A stretch of 64,000 nt of DNA from Cytobacillus oceanisediminis (GCF_004366035.1 NZ_SOEE01000006.1:1-64000), one strand, 5' to 3'. Shown: positions 1-7,250, numbered from the stretch's first letter. The notes: generated by a model not told the origin, from the letters alone. Translations and numbers: made by a program.

Positions 1-120
1 AGGGTTATTTGGCTTGCTTTCAAAAGTATAACACGGTGGATTAGATATTTTTAATAAGAAGTTCTTGACTCCTATTAGCTGGTTTAATTTAAGATACGGC
101 TGCCAAATTCGGTGGTCTTC

Positions 121-157
121 TTCTTGTTCAACAAAAAGGGCAGGTTAGTTCAATATG
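121..157. repeat. GGGCAGG-type dispersed palindrome, copy 1
   Basis: Imperfect inverted repeat with arms GTTCAAC and TTAGTTCAA around the core AAAAGGGCAGG. It follows a weak GCTGCC hairpin at about 99-118. The stretch 1-120 before it shows no gene. The same unit recurs about twelve times up to 15 kb. Confidence 0.6.
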
Positions 158-250
158 CTTAAAAATAAAAAACCTGAATGTGAATAAAAAAGTATTCTCC
201 TTGTATACAACGATAAAATGAACTACCCTTAATTTAAGGAGTGAGGGAAA

Positions 251-1024
251 ATGTACGAGAATATTGAAGGCATTAATTACAAAGAAGTAATTGAATATGC
301 ACTGGATCCAATAATTGTGCATTCACAGCTGAAGATAATATATATAAATGAAGCAGCAGAAAGATTTTTTCGTGCTTCAAGGGACCAAGTAATAGGGGCC
401 AGTCCTTTAGATATATTTAAAGACACCTCTAAACCATCAATAACCAAGAGAATATCCGGGGCATATAGTAAACCCGCAGAGGTTATAGAGGAAACTATAT
501 ATAGAATGGATGGAACGCCAGTTGAGGTTGAGTTATATTGTCACCCTATTAAAATAGAGGGCACAAGAGCGATCCAAACTTACGTAAAAGACATCACGGA
601 GAGAAAAAAACAAAATAAAGCACAATATGAAATGAATATGCAAATAAATGAGCTAGCGTCAAGAATTGTCCCTCTTCTAGAAGGCATTGCTGTTCTACCA
701 CTGTTAGGCGTAATAAATCAGAATAGAGCTGAACAACTCTTAGAATTAGTACCGGTCAATGTTCAAGAGCAAGGGGTTAGCCGTTTGATTATAGATTGCT
801 CGGGAATTTATAAAATTGATAATTTAGTTATTGACTACCTATTTAAAATTAACAATGTACTAAAATTACTTGGGGTAAAATGCATTCTAACTGGGGTAAG
901 GCCCCAATTAGCTGTAGAGGCAGTTAAAATTGGCCTTAATTTAAATAGTATAATTACTTTCTCTAATGTTAAGGATGCCTTATACTTTCTCGGGGTAAAT
1001 AGTAAAACAGATACATCTTACTAA
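251..1024 (+). CDS. PAS-STAS domain protein, RsbR-like
   Basis: The N-terminal part (about residues 8-118) reads as a PAS sensory domain, including the usual IYINEAAERFF stretch and a closing VKDITERKK. The C-terminal part (about 130-250) is a STAS domain of the RsbR/stressosome type, with a DCSGI segment where RsbR proteins carry DLTGV. In that family the Thr of DLTG is a kinase target; here the position is Ser. The start is fixed by AAGGAG about 6 bases before the ATG. It is a single gene closed by a hairpin at 1040-1067. By family it would be a cytoplasmic sensor feeding a partner-switching stress pathway. No rsbS, rsbT or rsbU is nearby, so the partner is unknown. The domain calls are firm; the role is inference. 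Confidence 0.85.
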   Translation: MYENIEGINYKEVIEYALDPIIVHSQLKIIYINEAAERFFRASRDQVIGASPLDIFKDTSKPSITKRISGAYSKPAEVIEETIYRMDGTPVEVELYCHPIKIEGTRAIQTYVKDITERKKQNKAQYEMNMQINELASRIVPLLEGIAVLPLLGVINQNRAEQLLELVPVNVQEQGVSRLIIDCSGIYKIDNLVIDYLFKINNVLKLLGVKCILTGVRPQLAVEAVKIGLNLNSIITFSNVKDALYFLGVNSKTDTSY

Positions 1025-1039
1025 AAATAGAGGGCTTGT

Positions 1040-1067
1040 TAATCCAGGAAGGATTAGCGGCTTTTTT
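1040..1067 (+). terminator. Terminator after PAS-STAS gene
   Basis: Stem TAATCC / GGATTA with a 5-base loop, followed by GCGGC and a run of T, 16 bases after the stop codon. Confidence 0.6.
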
Positions 1068-1071
1068 ATTT

Positions 1072-1112
1072 AAGTTCTTATTGAGCTAACGGGGCAGGTT
1101 TGTGGAAGAGTG
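1072..1112. repeat. GGGGCAGG-type dispersed palindrome, copy 2
   Basis: Core GGGGCAGGTTTGT at 1091-1103, left arm TTGAGCTAAC. It directly follows the terminator of the PAS-STAS gene, the usual position for this element family in the first 15 kb. Confidence 0.6.
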
Positions 1113-1189
1113 GTGTTTAATTTGTGTTCAACAATCGGGCCATTTAATGTAGTAAGGCTTTTAAGTTATTAAACCCAATAATACAAAAA

Positions 1190-1217
1190 CTGATGAGTTG
1201 CATTTATAACTCATCAG
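1190..1217 (-). terminator. Terminator after the flavoprotein gene
   Basis: Perfect 10-bp stem CTGATGAGTT / AACTCATCAG, followed on the minus strand by TTTTTG. It ends the Rrf2-flavoprotein transcript. Confidence 0.75.
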
Positions 1218-1225
1218 CTTGCATT

Positions 1226-2134
1226 TTAAAATCTATCTAATGTTATATCCATGTTTATGCTTGAAGCAGCCTTATTGCCGTCGGCTGCAGCAATCATCAA
1301 AGAAGAGGGTCCTGCCTTTTCAGTTTCACCTGCAATATATATCCCAATTACTGTTGTTCGTCCAGCACTGTCTGTGATTATCCCTCCGTTTTCATCAACT
1401 TGACAATTTAAGTGTTCTGCAAATTTATTTGGGCGATAAAAACTTGGAACTACGAAGCCACCACTTCTTAGAATGTTTTCACCTGATTCTAATTCAATAC
1501 TTTCTAAGTTACCATTATCTCCGTGTAAGTTTTTAATAACTTCTGTATAAACCTTAATCTTTTTACTTTCAAAATCATTTCGCACTTTATTGGATAGTTG
1601 ATGACCATTAGTAAAAACGATTAAATCCTTTGACCAATTAAAAACCAATTTAGTCATATGAATAATGTGTTCATCATTTTCTGCAATTATAGCTAACGGC
1701 TTGTCTCTAAGCTCCCAGCCATCACAATATGGACAGCTGAATAAACTTTTACCATAATATTGTCTAATCTGTAATAAGGGAAATTCTTCTTGTATACCGG
1801 TAGCTAACAGTATTTTTTCTGTTATATAAGATTTATTGTTCGATGTATTGACTAAAAATAAATCCCTTTGAACATCTTTAATTACCTTAATAACTGTCTC
1901 ATTCGAAATAGAAACAGAAGGATACGATTCTAATTGTTTAACTGCTATATCTTTAAATTCTTTTGGTTTAATTCCATCTCTTGTTAAAAAACCATGTGAC
2001 TCATGAGTTACACGATTTCGATTTGTTCCATTATCAAATAGGGCAACCTTTCTGCGCGCTCTCCCTAAAGTTAAGGTTGCACTTAATCCGGCAGGTCCTG
2101 CACCAATTACAATACAATCATATTTATCCATCAT
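1226..2134 (-). CDS. Thioredoxin-reductase-like FAD oxidoreductase with CPYC site
   Basis: A 302-residue flavoprotein. The FAD-binding motif VIGAGPAGL starts near residue 9, and a redox-active CPYCDGWE lies near residue 133, the place of the CxxC in bacterial thioredoxin reductases. The second Rossmann segment, where TrxB has a GGGDSA-type NADPH motif, reads IIAENDEH and has lost the glycines. This favours the branch of TrxR-like enzymes that do not use NADPH normally, such as the GliT/HlmI dithiol oxidases with a CxxCHGxE site, over a true TrxB. AAGGAGG precedes the ATG. It lies 73 bases after the Rrf2 gene on the same strand, with an 18-bp palindrome between them, so control by that regulator is likely. 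The substrate is unknown. Confidence 0.85.
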   Translation of the reverse strand: MMDKYDCIVIGAGPAGLSATLTLGRARRKVALFDNGTNRNRVTHESHGFLTRDGIKPKEFKDIAVKQLESYPSVSISNETVIKVIKDVQRDLFLVNTSNNKSYITEKILLATGIQEEFPLLQIRQYYGKSLFSCPYCDGWELRDKPLAIIAENDEHIIHMTKLVFNWSKDLIVFTNGHQLSNKVRNDFESKKIKVYTEVIKNLHGDNGNLESIELESGENILRSGGFVVPSFYRPNKFAEHLNCQVDENGGIITDSAGRTTVIGIYIAGETEKAGPSSLMIAAADGNKAASSINMDITLDRF

Positions 2135-2150
2135 TTATTTTCCTCCTTGT

Positions 2151-2168
2151 CTATAATATATATTATAG
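2151..2168. promoter_or_regulatory. Perfect 18-bp palindrome, likely Rrf2 operator
   Basis: CTATAATATATATTATAG is a perfect palindrome just upstream of the ribosome site of the flavoprotein gene. A related ATATCTATAAT half-site follows at about 2176-2186, and the same half-site recurs at about 2637-2648 upstream of the Rrf2 gene. This suggests one regulator acts at both places. Confidence 0.55.
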
Positions 2169-2207
2169 AGTTTTAATATCTATAATTTGAATAAAAGACA
2201 TCATGAT

Positions 2208-2612
2208 TTATATAGATGTCTCATTCATTTTGTTAGCCAGGTCAACTATACGTGTTTGATTCAATTCATCTAAAAACTTTTCCTCGGCTGATTCGATCGC
2301 CTTCTGAATTAAACAGTCAGGATTATGACTGAGGCAATAATCAAAAATAGGCATCAAACCTTCAATAGATTTTATAACATCAAGTAATGAAAGTTCTTCC
2401 CAGCCAGGTTTTAATTTATAGCCACCATTTGCACCTGAGACAGATTCAACCATACCCGCCTTTACTAACTTTGTTAGTATTTTAGATAAATATGTGGTTG
2501 AAACTTCTTGGCGTTCAGCTAATTTTGCCACACCAATATGCTCATCAGGCGGATTAGCAGCTAAAAATAACATGGTGTGGAGAGCATAGTTCGTTGCTTT
2601 TGTTAACTTCAT
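2208..2612 (-). CDS. Rrf2 family transcriptional regulator
   Basis: A 134-residue Rrf2 protein. The N-terminal winged helix-turn-helix covers about residues 1-70 and contains TNYALHTMLFLA, TTYLSKILTKLVKAG and the wing GANGGYKL. The effector region has only two cysteines, in DYCLSHNPDC (C-x6-C). [2Fe-2S]-binding members such as IscR and NsrR use three, so an Fe-S cluster is not assured and simple thiol sensing is possible. It precedes the CxxC flavoprotein on the same strand. AT-rich palindromic sites lie before both genes, pointing to autoregulation and a thiol- or redox-responsive operon. The inducer cannot be read from the sequence. Confidence 0.9.
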   Translation of the reverse strand: MKLTKATNYALHTMLFLAANPPDEHIGVAKLAERQEVSTTYLSKILTKLVKAGMVESVSGANGGYKLKPGWEELSLLDVIKSIEGLMPIFDYCLSHNPDCLIQKAIESAEEKFLDELNQTRIVDLANKMNETSI

Positions 2613-2732
2613 ATATTACTCCTATTGTAGATTTAATATATCTATAATATCGACTTAAGTTTTTAATGTCAAATACTAAGTTTAGTCAACAAAAGGGTGC
2701 TTTGCTTAAAGGTCTGGCTGCTAAAATGCAGC

Positions 2733-2775
2733 CTTTTCTTATGCAATAAACAGGGGCAGGTTTGTTTAAGTAGCG
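2733..2775. repeat. GGGGCAGG-type dispersed palindrome, copy 3
   Basis: Core GGGGCAGGTTTGTTTAA at 2754-2770, preceded by a GGCTGC / GCAGCC hairpin (2716-2733) and TTTTCTTATG. A more degenerate copy may lie at 2678-2712. Confidence 0.6.
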
Positions 2776-2827
2776 AAAATGATACTAAAATAAAATTAGC
2801 TCTTGTTATAAAGGAGGTAAAACATGG

Positions 2828-3703
2828 ATGATATTTCATCGAATAAAGCGGTGGTCTCAAGATACCATAGCGGCGGGGCGTCGTCATACTGTTGCTATTA
2901 AATCTGACGGTACTGTGGAGGCTGTGGGTGATAATAAATATGGCCAATGTGATGTAAGCGGCTGGCACGATATTGTGGCGATCGCGGCGGGTAATGTTCA
3001 TATGGCAACGAACACTGGTAATGCTCATACAATCGGTCTTAAATCTAACAGTACTGTGGAGGCTGTGGGTTGGAATAATTATGGACAATGTGATATAGAC
3101 CACTGGGGCGATATTGTAGCGGTTGCTACAGGTTGGCGACGAACTATTGGCCTTAAATCGGATGGTGCGGTGGTTGCAGTGGGCCGAAATAATGATGGTG
3201 AATGCAATGTGAACGACTGGGATGATATTGTGGCAATCGCGGCGGGTGACTGGCATACAATCGGTCTTAAATTGGGCGGCACGGTTTCGGCAGTGGGGAA
3301 TAATCGGTTTAGCCAATGCAATGTAAGAGATTGGGTCGATATTGTGGCGGTTAAGGCGGGGTATCTTCATACTGTTGGACTAAAATCGGATGGTACGGCG
3401 GTTGCTGTGGGTAAAAATAAGTTAGGCCAATGCGATGTAAGCCGCTGGCGGGGGATTGTAGCGATTTCGGCGGGTAGTAATCATACAGTTGGTCTTAAAT
3501 CAAACGGTACTGTGGTTGCTGCGGGATGGAATGATTATGGCCAATGTAATGTAAGTGATTGGGTCGATATTGTAGCGATTTCGGCGGGTTGTTCGCATAC
3601 CATCGGCCTTAAATCAGACGGTACGGTGGTTGCTGTGGGCGATAATGAATATGGCCAATGCGATGTAAGCCACTGGATTGGCATCCAGCTTCCCAACAAT
3701 TAG
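2828..3703 (+). CDS. RCC1-repeat (beta-propeller) protein
   Basis: Almost the whole protein is a 38-residue repeat of the RCC1 type: GQCDVSDW, then DIVAIAAG, then HTIGLKSDGTVVAVG. Seven blades are recognisable, the first with a short insertion (NVHMATNTGN) and the last cut short. At DNA level this is a 114-bp tandem repeat. There is no signal peptide. The best ribosome site (AAGGAGG at 2811-2817) is better spaced for an ATG at 2824, which lies in another frame and ends after about 25 codons (MDDISSNKAVVS...). The true N terminus may therefore have been in that frame, with a frameshift near 2860. RCC1 propellers usually bind proteins; no partner is visible. Confidence 0.7.
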   Translation: MIFHRIKRWSQDTIAAGRRHTVAIKSDGTVEAVGDNKYGQCDVSGWHDIVAIAAGNVHMATNTGNAHTIGLKSNSTVEAVGWNNYGQCDIDHWGDIVAVATGWRRTIGLKSDGAVVAVGRNNDGECNVNDWDDIVAIAAGDWHTIGLKLGGTVSAVGNNRFSQCNVRDWVDIVAVKAGYLHTVGLKSDGTAVAVGKNKLGQCDVSRWRGIVAISAGSNHTVGLKSNGTVVAAGWNDYGQCNVSDWVDIVAISAGCSHTIGLKSDGTVVAVGDNEYGQCDVSHWIGIQLPNN

Positions 3704-4010
3704 TTTTCGGGTTAAAGGATACATTTCCTGCAGCCAATATATCCATAAAAGAATTAATTATAATAGGAAAAATTCCTTCTTCAGCTACCGGGTGGGTAAG
3801 TTTAAGATTTTTTACAACCGTGCGCTTTTGTTCAATAACGATTTTCAGTAATCGGGTGCTTTTCTTTAGTAAGAACGCTCTTTTTTATATGCTCAAGGAC
3901 AAAAGTGTTGAGGATTTTTAACTTAAACTAACCCCTTTTTTATTGAAATTCTTATTGAAAAAACAGGGCAGGTTTGTTTAATAAGCAATGTGTTATATTA
4001 GATTTTTAAT
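3704..4010. other. Intergenic stretch with repeat remnants
   Basis: No gene is supported. It holds degenerate pieces of the GGGCAGG element (3823-3875), an inverted piece (CTTAAACTAACCCC, about 3921-3935) and a clear copy at 3950-3985. Confidence 0.5.
3950..3985. repeat. GGGCAGG-type dispersed palindrome, copy 4
   Basis: CTTATTGAAAAAACAGGGCAG at the left and GTTTGTTTAATAAG at the right: the imperfect arms TTATTGAA.. and ..TTTAATAAG pair around the GGGCAGG core. Confidence 0.6.
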
Positions 4011-4022
4011 GAGGTGAAAGAA

Positions 4023-4040
4023 ATGGTTAGAAGGAGATAG
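4023..4040 (+). CDS. Five-codon leader peptide MVRRR
   Basis: ATG GTT AGA AGG AGA TAG with a good ribosome site GAGGTG (4011-4016) six bases upstream. The stop codon is followed one base later by the 5' arm of a strong hairpin. The three consecutive Arg codons are AGA/AGG. The layout (short leader ORF, hairpin, then the gene) resembles translation- or transcription-attenuation leaders of resistance genes. Function is inference. Confidence 0.45.
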   Translation: MVRRR

Positions 4041-4041
4041 A

Positions 4042-4082
4042 TAGCCTCCTGAATTAGATGTTGTATTAATTTTAGGAGGCTA
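4042..4082 (+). promoter_or_regulatory. Leader hairpin upstream of methyltransferase
   Basis: TAGCCTCCT (4042-4050) and AGGAGGCTA (4074-4082) form a perfect 9-bp stem. The 5' arm contains an anti-Shine-Dalgarno CCTCCT that could instead pair with AGGAG in the leader (4032-4036), so two alternative structures are possible. A ribosome at the leader stop would cover the 5' arm. Confidence 0.5.
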
Positions 4083-4107
4083 ACAAATATTTTAGGAGTT
4101 GTATAAA

Positions 4108-4839
4108 ATGAAGCAAAACAAGTATAATGATATGAATTTCTTTTCTGCATATAAAAAAATGGCACGTTCAGTCGAAGGACTTGAAGCTGCAGGAGAATGG
4201 CATGTATTAAAAGAACTTTTACCCGAACTCCAAAATAAAAGTGTACTAGATTTGGGATGCGGCTTCGGCTGGCACTGCCGTTATGCTCGTGAACAGCAAG
4301 CAAGATCTGTTATTGGAATAGATATATCTGAAAAAATGCTTGAACAAGCTCGTGAAATGACTCAGGATTCCTTCATTTCATACATTAAAATGCCAATTGA
4401 AGACATTGATTTTACAGACTCTCCATTTGATGTTGTCATCAGCTCATTGGCTTTTCATTATATTAAGTCCTTTGAAGCAACTTGTAAGAAGGTCTATCAT
4501 TGCTTAAAGCCTGGAGGTTCTTTTGTCTTTTCAGTTGAACATCCAATCTTCACTTCTCGGAACGAACAAGATTGGTATCATGATGACAAAGGGAATCGTT
4601 TGCATTGGGCAGTTGACAATTACCAATTGGAAGGATTACGTGAAACAACATTTCTAACTGAAAACGTTATAAAATACCATCGCACATTTTCAACTTATAT
4701 CAATGCCTTAATTAATGCTGGCTTTAATATAAGGACAATTAAGGAACCAATTCCCTCTGAGGAAATGTTAATCAGTATTCCTGAAATGAAAGATGAACTC
4801 CGGAGACCTATGTTCTTAATAATCTCAGCAGAAAAGTAA
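4108..4839 (+). CDS. Class I SAM-dependent methyltransferase
   Basis: A 243-residue cytoplasmic methyltransferase. SAM motif I is VLDLGCGFGWHCRYA (about residues 48-62), followed by the acidic motif II VIGIDIS and motif IV DVVISSLAFHYI. The fold matches UbiE/COQ5-like small-molecule methyltransferases; the acceptor cannot be read. The ATG at 4108 is preferred over an in-frame TTG nine bases upstream because TAGGAG sits 9 bases before it. It is a single gene preceded by the leader peptide and hairpin at 4023-4082 and closed by a strong terminator, so it may be induced by translation stress or an antibiotic. That regulatory idea is inference only. Confidence 0.85.
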   Translation: MKQNKYNDMNFFSAYKKMARSVEGLEAAGEWHVLKELLPELQNKSVLDLGCGFGWHCRYAREQQARSVIGIDISEKMLEQAREMTQDSFISYIKMPIEDIDFTDSPFDVVISSLAFHYIKSFEATCKKVYHCLKPGGSFVFSVEHPIFTSRNEQDWYHDDKGNRLHWAVDNYQLEGLRETTFLTENVIKYHRTFSTYINALINAGFNIRTIKEPIPSEEMLISIPEMKDELRRPMFLIISAEK

Positions 4840-4849
4840 TTTTGTTTAA

Positions 4850-4880
4850 ACGTTCCTGCGCAAATGCAGGGACGTTTTTC
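4850..4880 (+). terminator. Terminator after methyltransferase
   Basis: Ten-pair stem ACGTTCCTGC / GCAGGGACGT with a 6-base loop, then TTTTTCTT. Confidence 0.8.
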
Positions 4881-4912
4881 TTATTCAACAGAAGGTGCAA
4901 GGTTAGTCATTT
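4877..4912. repeat. Dispersed palindrome, copy 5 (diverged)
   Basis: TTCTTATTCAACAGAAGG then TGCAAGGTTAGTCAT. The core is changed to AGGTGCAAGG but the flanks keep the family pattern. It abuts the terminator of the methyltransferase. Confidence 0.5.
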
Positions 4913-4986
4913 CCAAAATACAGGGTTTTCTGTAATTATACAGAATATTTTATTATAAATGAGGGTTATATTGGGGGAATTATTTT

Positions 4987-5533
4987 ATGTTTTTACAAGC
5001 AGTTTTTAAGATAGGGATGGAACTATCGGTGGAAGTGACAGTGATATTTATCCTGGAGACTTTAACTATTTTCCGATGTCGCAGAGGCAATACTGCAATT
5101 GAAAAAATCGGGGAATTTAATTTGTTCTTTCACTAATCAACCTGGACTATCTATAGGGAAAGCAACTTTTTTCAGCTTTGAAAAAGAACTTCGAGACTTT
5201 GGCTTTGATCAGGTTTACCTATGTCCCCACAAACATAATGAAGGATGTCAATGCAGGAAGCCCTCTTCAGGAATGCTGAAAAAGGCGGCCAAAGAAAATA
5301 ATTTGGATTTAAGGAATTGTGCAGTTATTGGGGATAGATGGATGGACTGACATGCTAGCTACAGATAACTGTAAAAAATATTAGTAAAGAATGGCGGTGG
5401 GGAAAAGTCCTTTGAGAAGTACAAAAACAAAGAGTATATTGGCCGTTGGGCAGAAATAAAGCCCGATTTTGCTGCGGAAAATTTCAACGAAGCTGTTAAA
5501 TGGTTAATGGCAAACCGCCCATTCATAAACTAA
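4987..5533 (+). pseudogene. HAD-IIIA phosphatase (GmhB/HisB-N-like), frameshifted
   Basis: Pieces in different frames together give a full-length (about 180 codons) HAD-IIIA hydrolase. They are MFLQAVF at 4987, DRDGTIGGSDSDIYPGDF at about 5010-5065, DVAEAILQLKKSG then SFTNQPG at about 5074-5150, YLCPHKHNEGCQCRKP with GDRW to 5345, TDMLATDNCKK, and finally GGGEKSFEKYKNKEYIGRW to PFIN and the stop at 5531-5533. Catalytic DxD (DRDGT), the Cys/His zinc loop (CPHKH..C.C) and the GDRxxD motif can all be traced. At least four one-base indels, near 5009, 5070, 5345 and 5375, interrupt the frame. One is in an A-run, but most are not, so decay is more likely than sequencing error. Confidence 0.8.
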
Positions 5534-5631
5534 GTGTCTAAGAGAAATATTCCTGCTTCCATCGGCAGCTTTTTTGTAATCCTAAATAATCAGAATCTCA
5601 AAAGCCTCGAAGGCGCAAGGAGAGACAAAAA

Positions 5632-5817
5632 ATAGTTATTTTAAAAGATTGTAAGAAATGGGGTGCCTTTGTTTTGTATAAAGGGTTATTTATATTTCAG
5701 GTTGGTCCCACAAAAGAAGGAGATAACTTAATCTCCGAAACAAATGGGCTATTGCTGCTTACTCCAGCAAATATAGATCTTGTTTGTAATGATGCCATTA
5801 CTTTAAATGACTATTAA
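5632..5817 (+). pseudogene. Nudix-like N-terminal fragment
   Basis: An open stretch without a normal start codon encodes KKWGAFVLYKGLFIFQVGP then TKEGDNL, which resembles the first strands of a Nudix hydrolase. It then loses similarity before the point where the Nudix box should be and stops at 5815-5817. AAGGAGAG lies just upstream (about 5617-5624), consistent with a lost ATG. The assignment rests on a short match and is tentative. Confidence 0.35.
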
Positions 5818-5958
5818 ACTAGACAGAATGTCTATTCTAAAAACAGACATAGATCACAATTTAATGTTAGAGCCATTTCCTCAATTAATCTTCCTATCTA
5901 AGTTATTAAAGAAACAGAACTAATGAATTTCTATATTACAAATTCTTATTAAGTAAAT
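5818..5958. other. Intergenic, nothing recognised
   Basis: AT-rich sequence with no supported gene between the Nudix-like fragment and the 52-bp repeat array. Confidence 0.5.
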
Positions 5959-6218
5959 GATATTTTCCTTTGACCCCCGTCCTTTTCGACGTTATTCCTC
6001 TGAATTAACTACCATTTTCCTTGGATCCTCGTCCCTTTCGACGTTATGCCTTTGGATTAACTACCATTTTCCTTGGATCCTCGTCTTTTTCGACGTTATG
6101 CCTCTGGATTAACTACCATTTTCCTTTGCCCCTCGTCCTTTTCGTCGTTATCCTTCTGGATTAACTACCATTTTCCTTCGTCCCCGCCCTTTTTGTCGTT
6201 ATTTCTCTTGATTAAACT
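5959..6218. repeat. 52-bp tandem repeat, five copies
   Basis: Five direct copies spaced exactly 52 bp (TTTTCC anchors at 5963, 6015, 6067, 6119 and 6171). Each contains ACTACCATTTTCCTTGGATC and TTTTCGACGTTATGCC with scattered substitutions. The period is not a multiple of three and no frame is conserved, so it is non-coding. There are no unique spacers, so it is not a CRISPR. It is the most regular of the eight periodic arrays in the window. Confidence 0.9.
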
Positions 6219-6255
6219 ATGATTGCTGCTGGAAAAAAGGTTCTGCGGCTGCTCA

Positions 6256-6296
6256 TTTTCTTATTCAACTAATGGAGCAAGTAGTTAAAGAAGGCT
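6256..6296. repeat. Dispersed palindrome, copy 6
   Basis: TTTTCTTATTCAACTAATGG then AGCAAGTAGTTAAAGAAGG: arms TTCAACTA and TAGTTAAA pair around ATGGAGCAAG. It overlaps the hairpin at 6288-6315. Confidence 0.55.
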
Positions 6297-6315
6297 TAGT
6301 TTCCTAAGCCTTCTT
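6288..6315 (-). terminator. Perfect 12-bp hairpin overlapping a small gene's stop
   Basis: AAGAAGGCTTAG (6288-6299) and CTAAGCCTTCTT (6304-6315) with a 4-base loop. The stop codon of the 45-residue minus-strand gene lies inside the stem, so the last codons of the protein are encoded by the terminator. Confidence 0.65.
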
Positions 6316-6441
6316 AAGTTCATCGATTTTCTCTTGAATTTTCACATGGTGATATATTGTTAAAGCAATAATTGTGATACTAAGAGCACTAGATAAGATT
6401 GTACTTCCAATTAGCAGTCGGTTAGTTCTTGAATTAGCCAT
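6304..6441 (-). CDS. Small single-span membrane protein, 45 residues
   Basis: Too short to be called by length alone. It starts with ATG at 6441 and encodes MANSRTNRLLIGSTILSSAL, then SITIIALTIYHHV and a charged amphipathic tail KIQEKIDELKKA. This gives one transmembrane span (about residues 9-31) with a short coiled-coil-like C terminus. A weak GGTG ribosome site precedes it and a perfect hairpin overlaps its stop. Composition and the terminator support a real gene. Function is not recognised. Confidence 0.6.
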   Translation of the reverse strand: MANSRTNRLLIGSTILSSALSITIIALTIYHHVKIQEKIDELKKA

Positions 6442-6643
6442 TTGAATTCACCACTTTTTTTCTTAGTTTGATTAGTAGGTATAAAAATTATGTACTTTAC
6501 TTTTTAAGTTAATTAAAAACACATGGCAGTTGATGATCGAAAATCCCCAAATTTCTGAGGTGCAGCCTTAATGAAAAAAAGAGGAGGTAATTTAATTAAG
6601 AGGGAGAATGTTAATATGAACATAAATTGAGAGGAGTCTGAAA

Positions 6644-7159
6644 ATGTATCATAGCTTAAGCGATTTTTTTAAATCCTGGGAATTTGAGGCTGGGGCTACA
6701 AGCAAGGTTCTGAAGAATCTCACAGATGAATCATTAAAGCAGGAAGTTACACCAGATCAATGGTCTTTAGGGCGTATTGCGTGGCATACGGTCACTGCTA
6801 TTAAAGTGATTAGTTCACAGGCAGGTTTAAGGTTTACAGCTCCTAGCGAAGACTGGTCTGTTCCATCTTCAGCGAATTTCATTGCTGAAAGCTATACTGA
6901 TGCTTCAAATAACCTGGTTGAGGCTTTGGAAACTCATTGGACTGATGAGACCCTGTTGGAAAAAATTGATTTCTTTGGCATGAAAATGACAAAGGGAAGT
7001 CTGTTATTATTTTTAAACCAACATCAAACTCATCACCGGGGACAAATGACTATACTAATGAGGCAAGCAGGACTTAGTGTACCAGGGATTTATGGTCCCT
7101 CAAAAGAAGAATGGACACAATTTGGCATGACTGAACCAAGACAAACTTTATTTGATTAA
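6644..7159 (+). CDS. DinB family protein (YfiT/DinB four-helix bundle)
   Basis: A 171-residue DinB-like protein. The metal-binding histidines typical of the fold are visible in GRIAWHTVTA (near residue 48) and HQTHHRGQMT (near 130). The family forms four-helix bundles with a metal site; some members are thiol transferases, but most in Bacillus have no known reaction. GAGAGGAG sits 7 bases before the ATG. A four-codon reading frame MNIN (6616-6630) ends on this ribosome site and might couple translation. It is a single gene with its own terminator at 7228-7250. It is not close in sequence to the two DinB copies at 8.4 and 12.2 kb. Confidence 0.88.
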   Translation: MYHSLSDFFKSWEFEAGATSKVLKNLTDESLKQEVTPDQWSLGRIAWHTVTAIKVISSQAGLRFTAPSEDWSVPSSANFIAESYTDASNNLVEALETHWTDETLLEKIDFFGMKMTKGSLLLFLNQHQTHHRGQMTILMRQAGLSVPGIYGPSKEEWTQFGMTEPRQTLFD

Positions 7160-7227
7160 ATTCTAGAGCCACTATTGAAAGTAGATTTAATCATTATACA
7201 AAGACCAAAATAACCGATTTTAGATCC

Positions 7228-7250
7228 AGCTGCCAAACTAGGCAGCTTTT
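7228..7250 (+). terminator. Terminator after DinB gene
   Basis: Perfect 7-bp stem AGCTGCC / GGCAGCT with loop AAACTA and a TTTT tract. Confidence 0.8.

Noticed and set aside
2669..3370. 233-residue minus-strand frame opposite the RCC1 gene
   Set aside because: Antisense shadow of the 114-bp repeat; the plus-strand frame has the recognisable fold.
5959..6218. CRISPR-like array of five repeats
   Set aside because: The 52-bp units are contiguous with no unique spacers and no cas genes are present.
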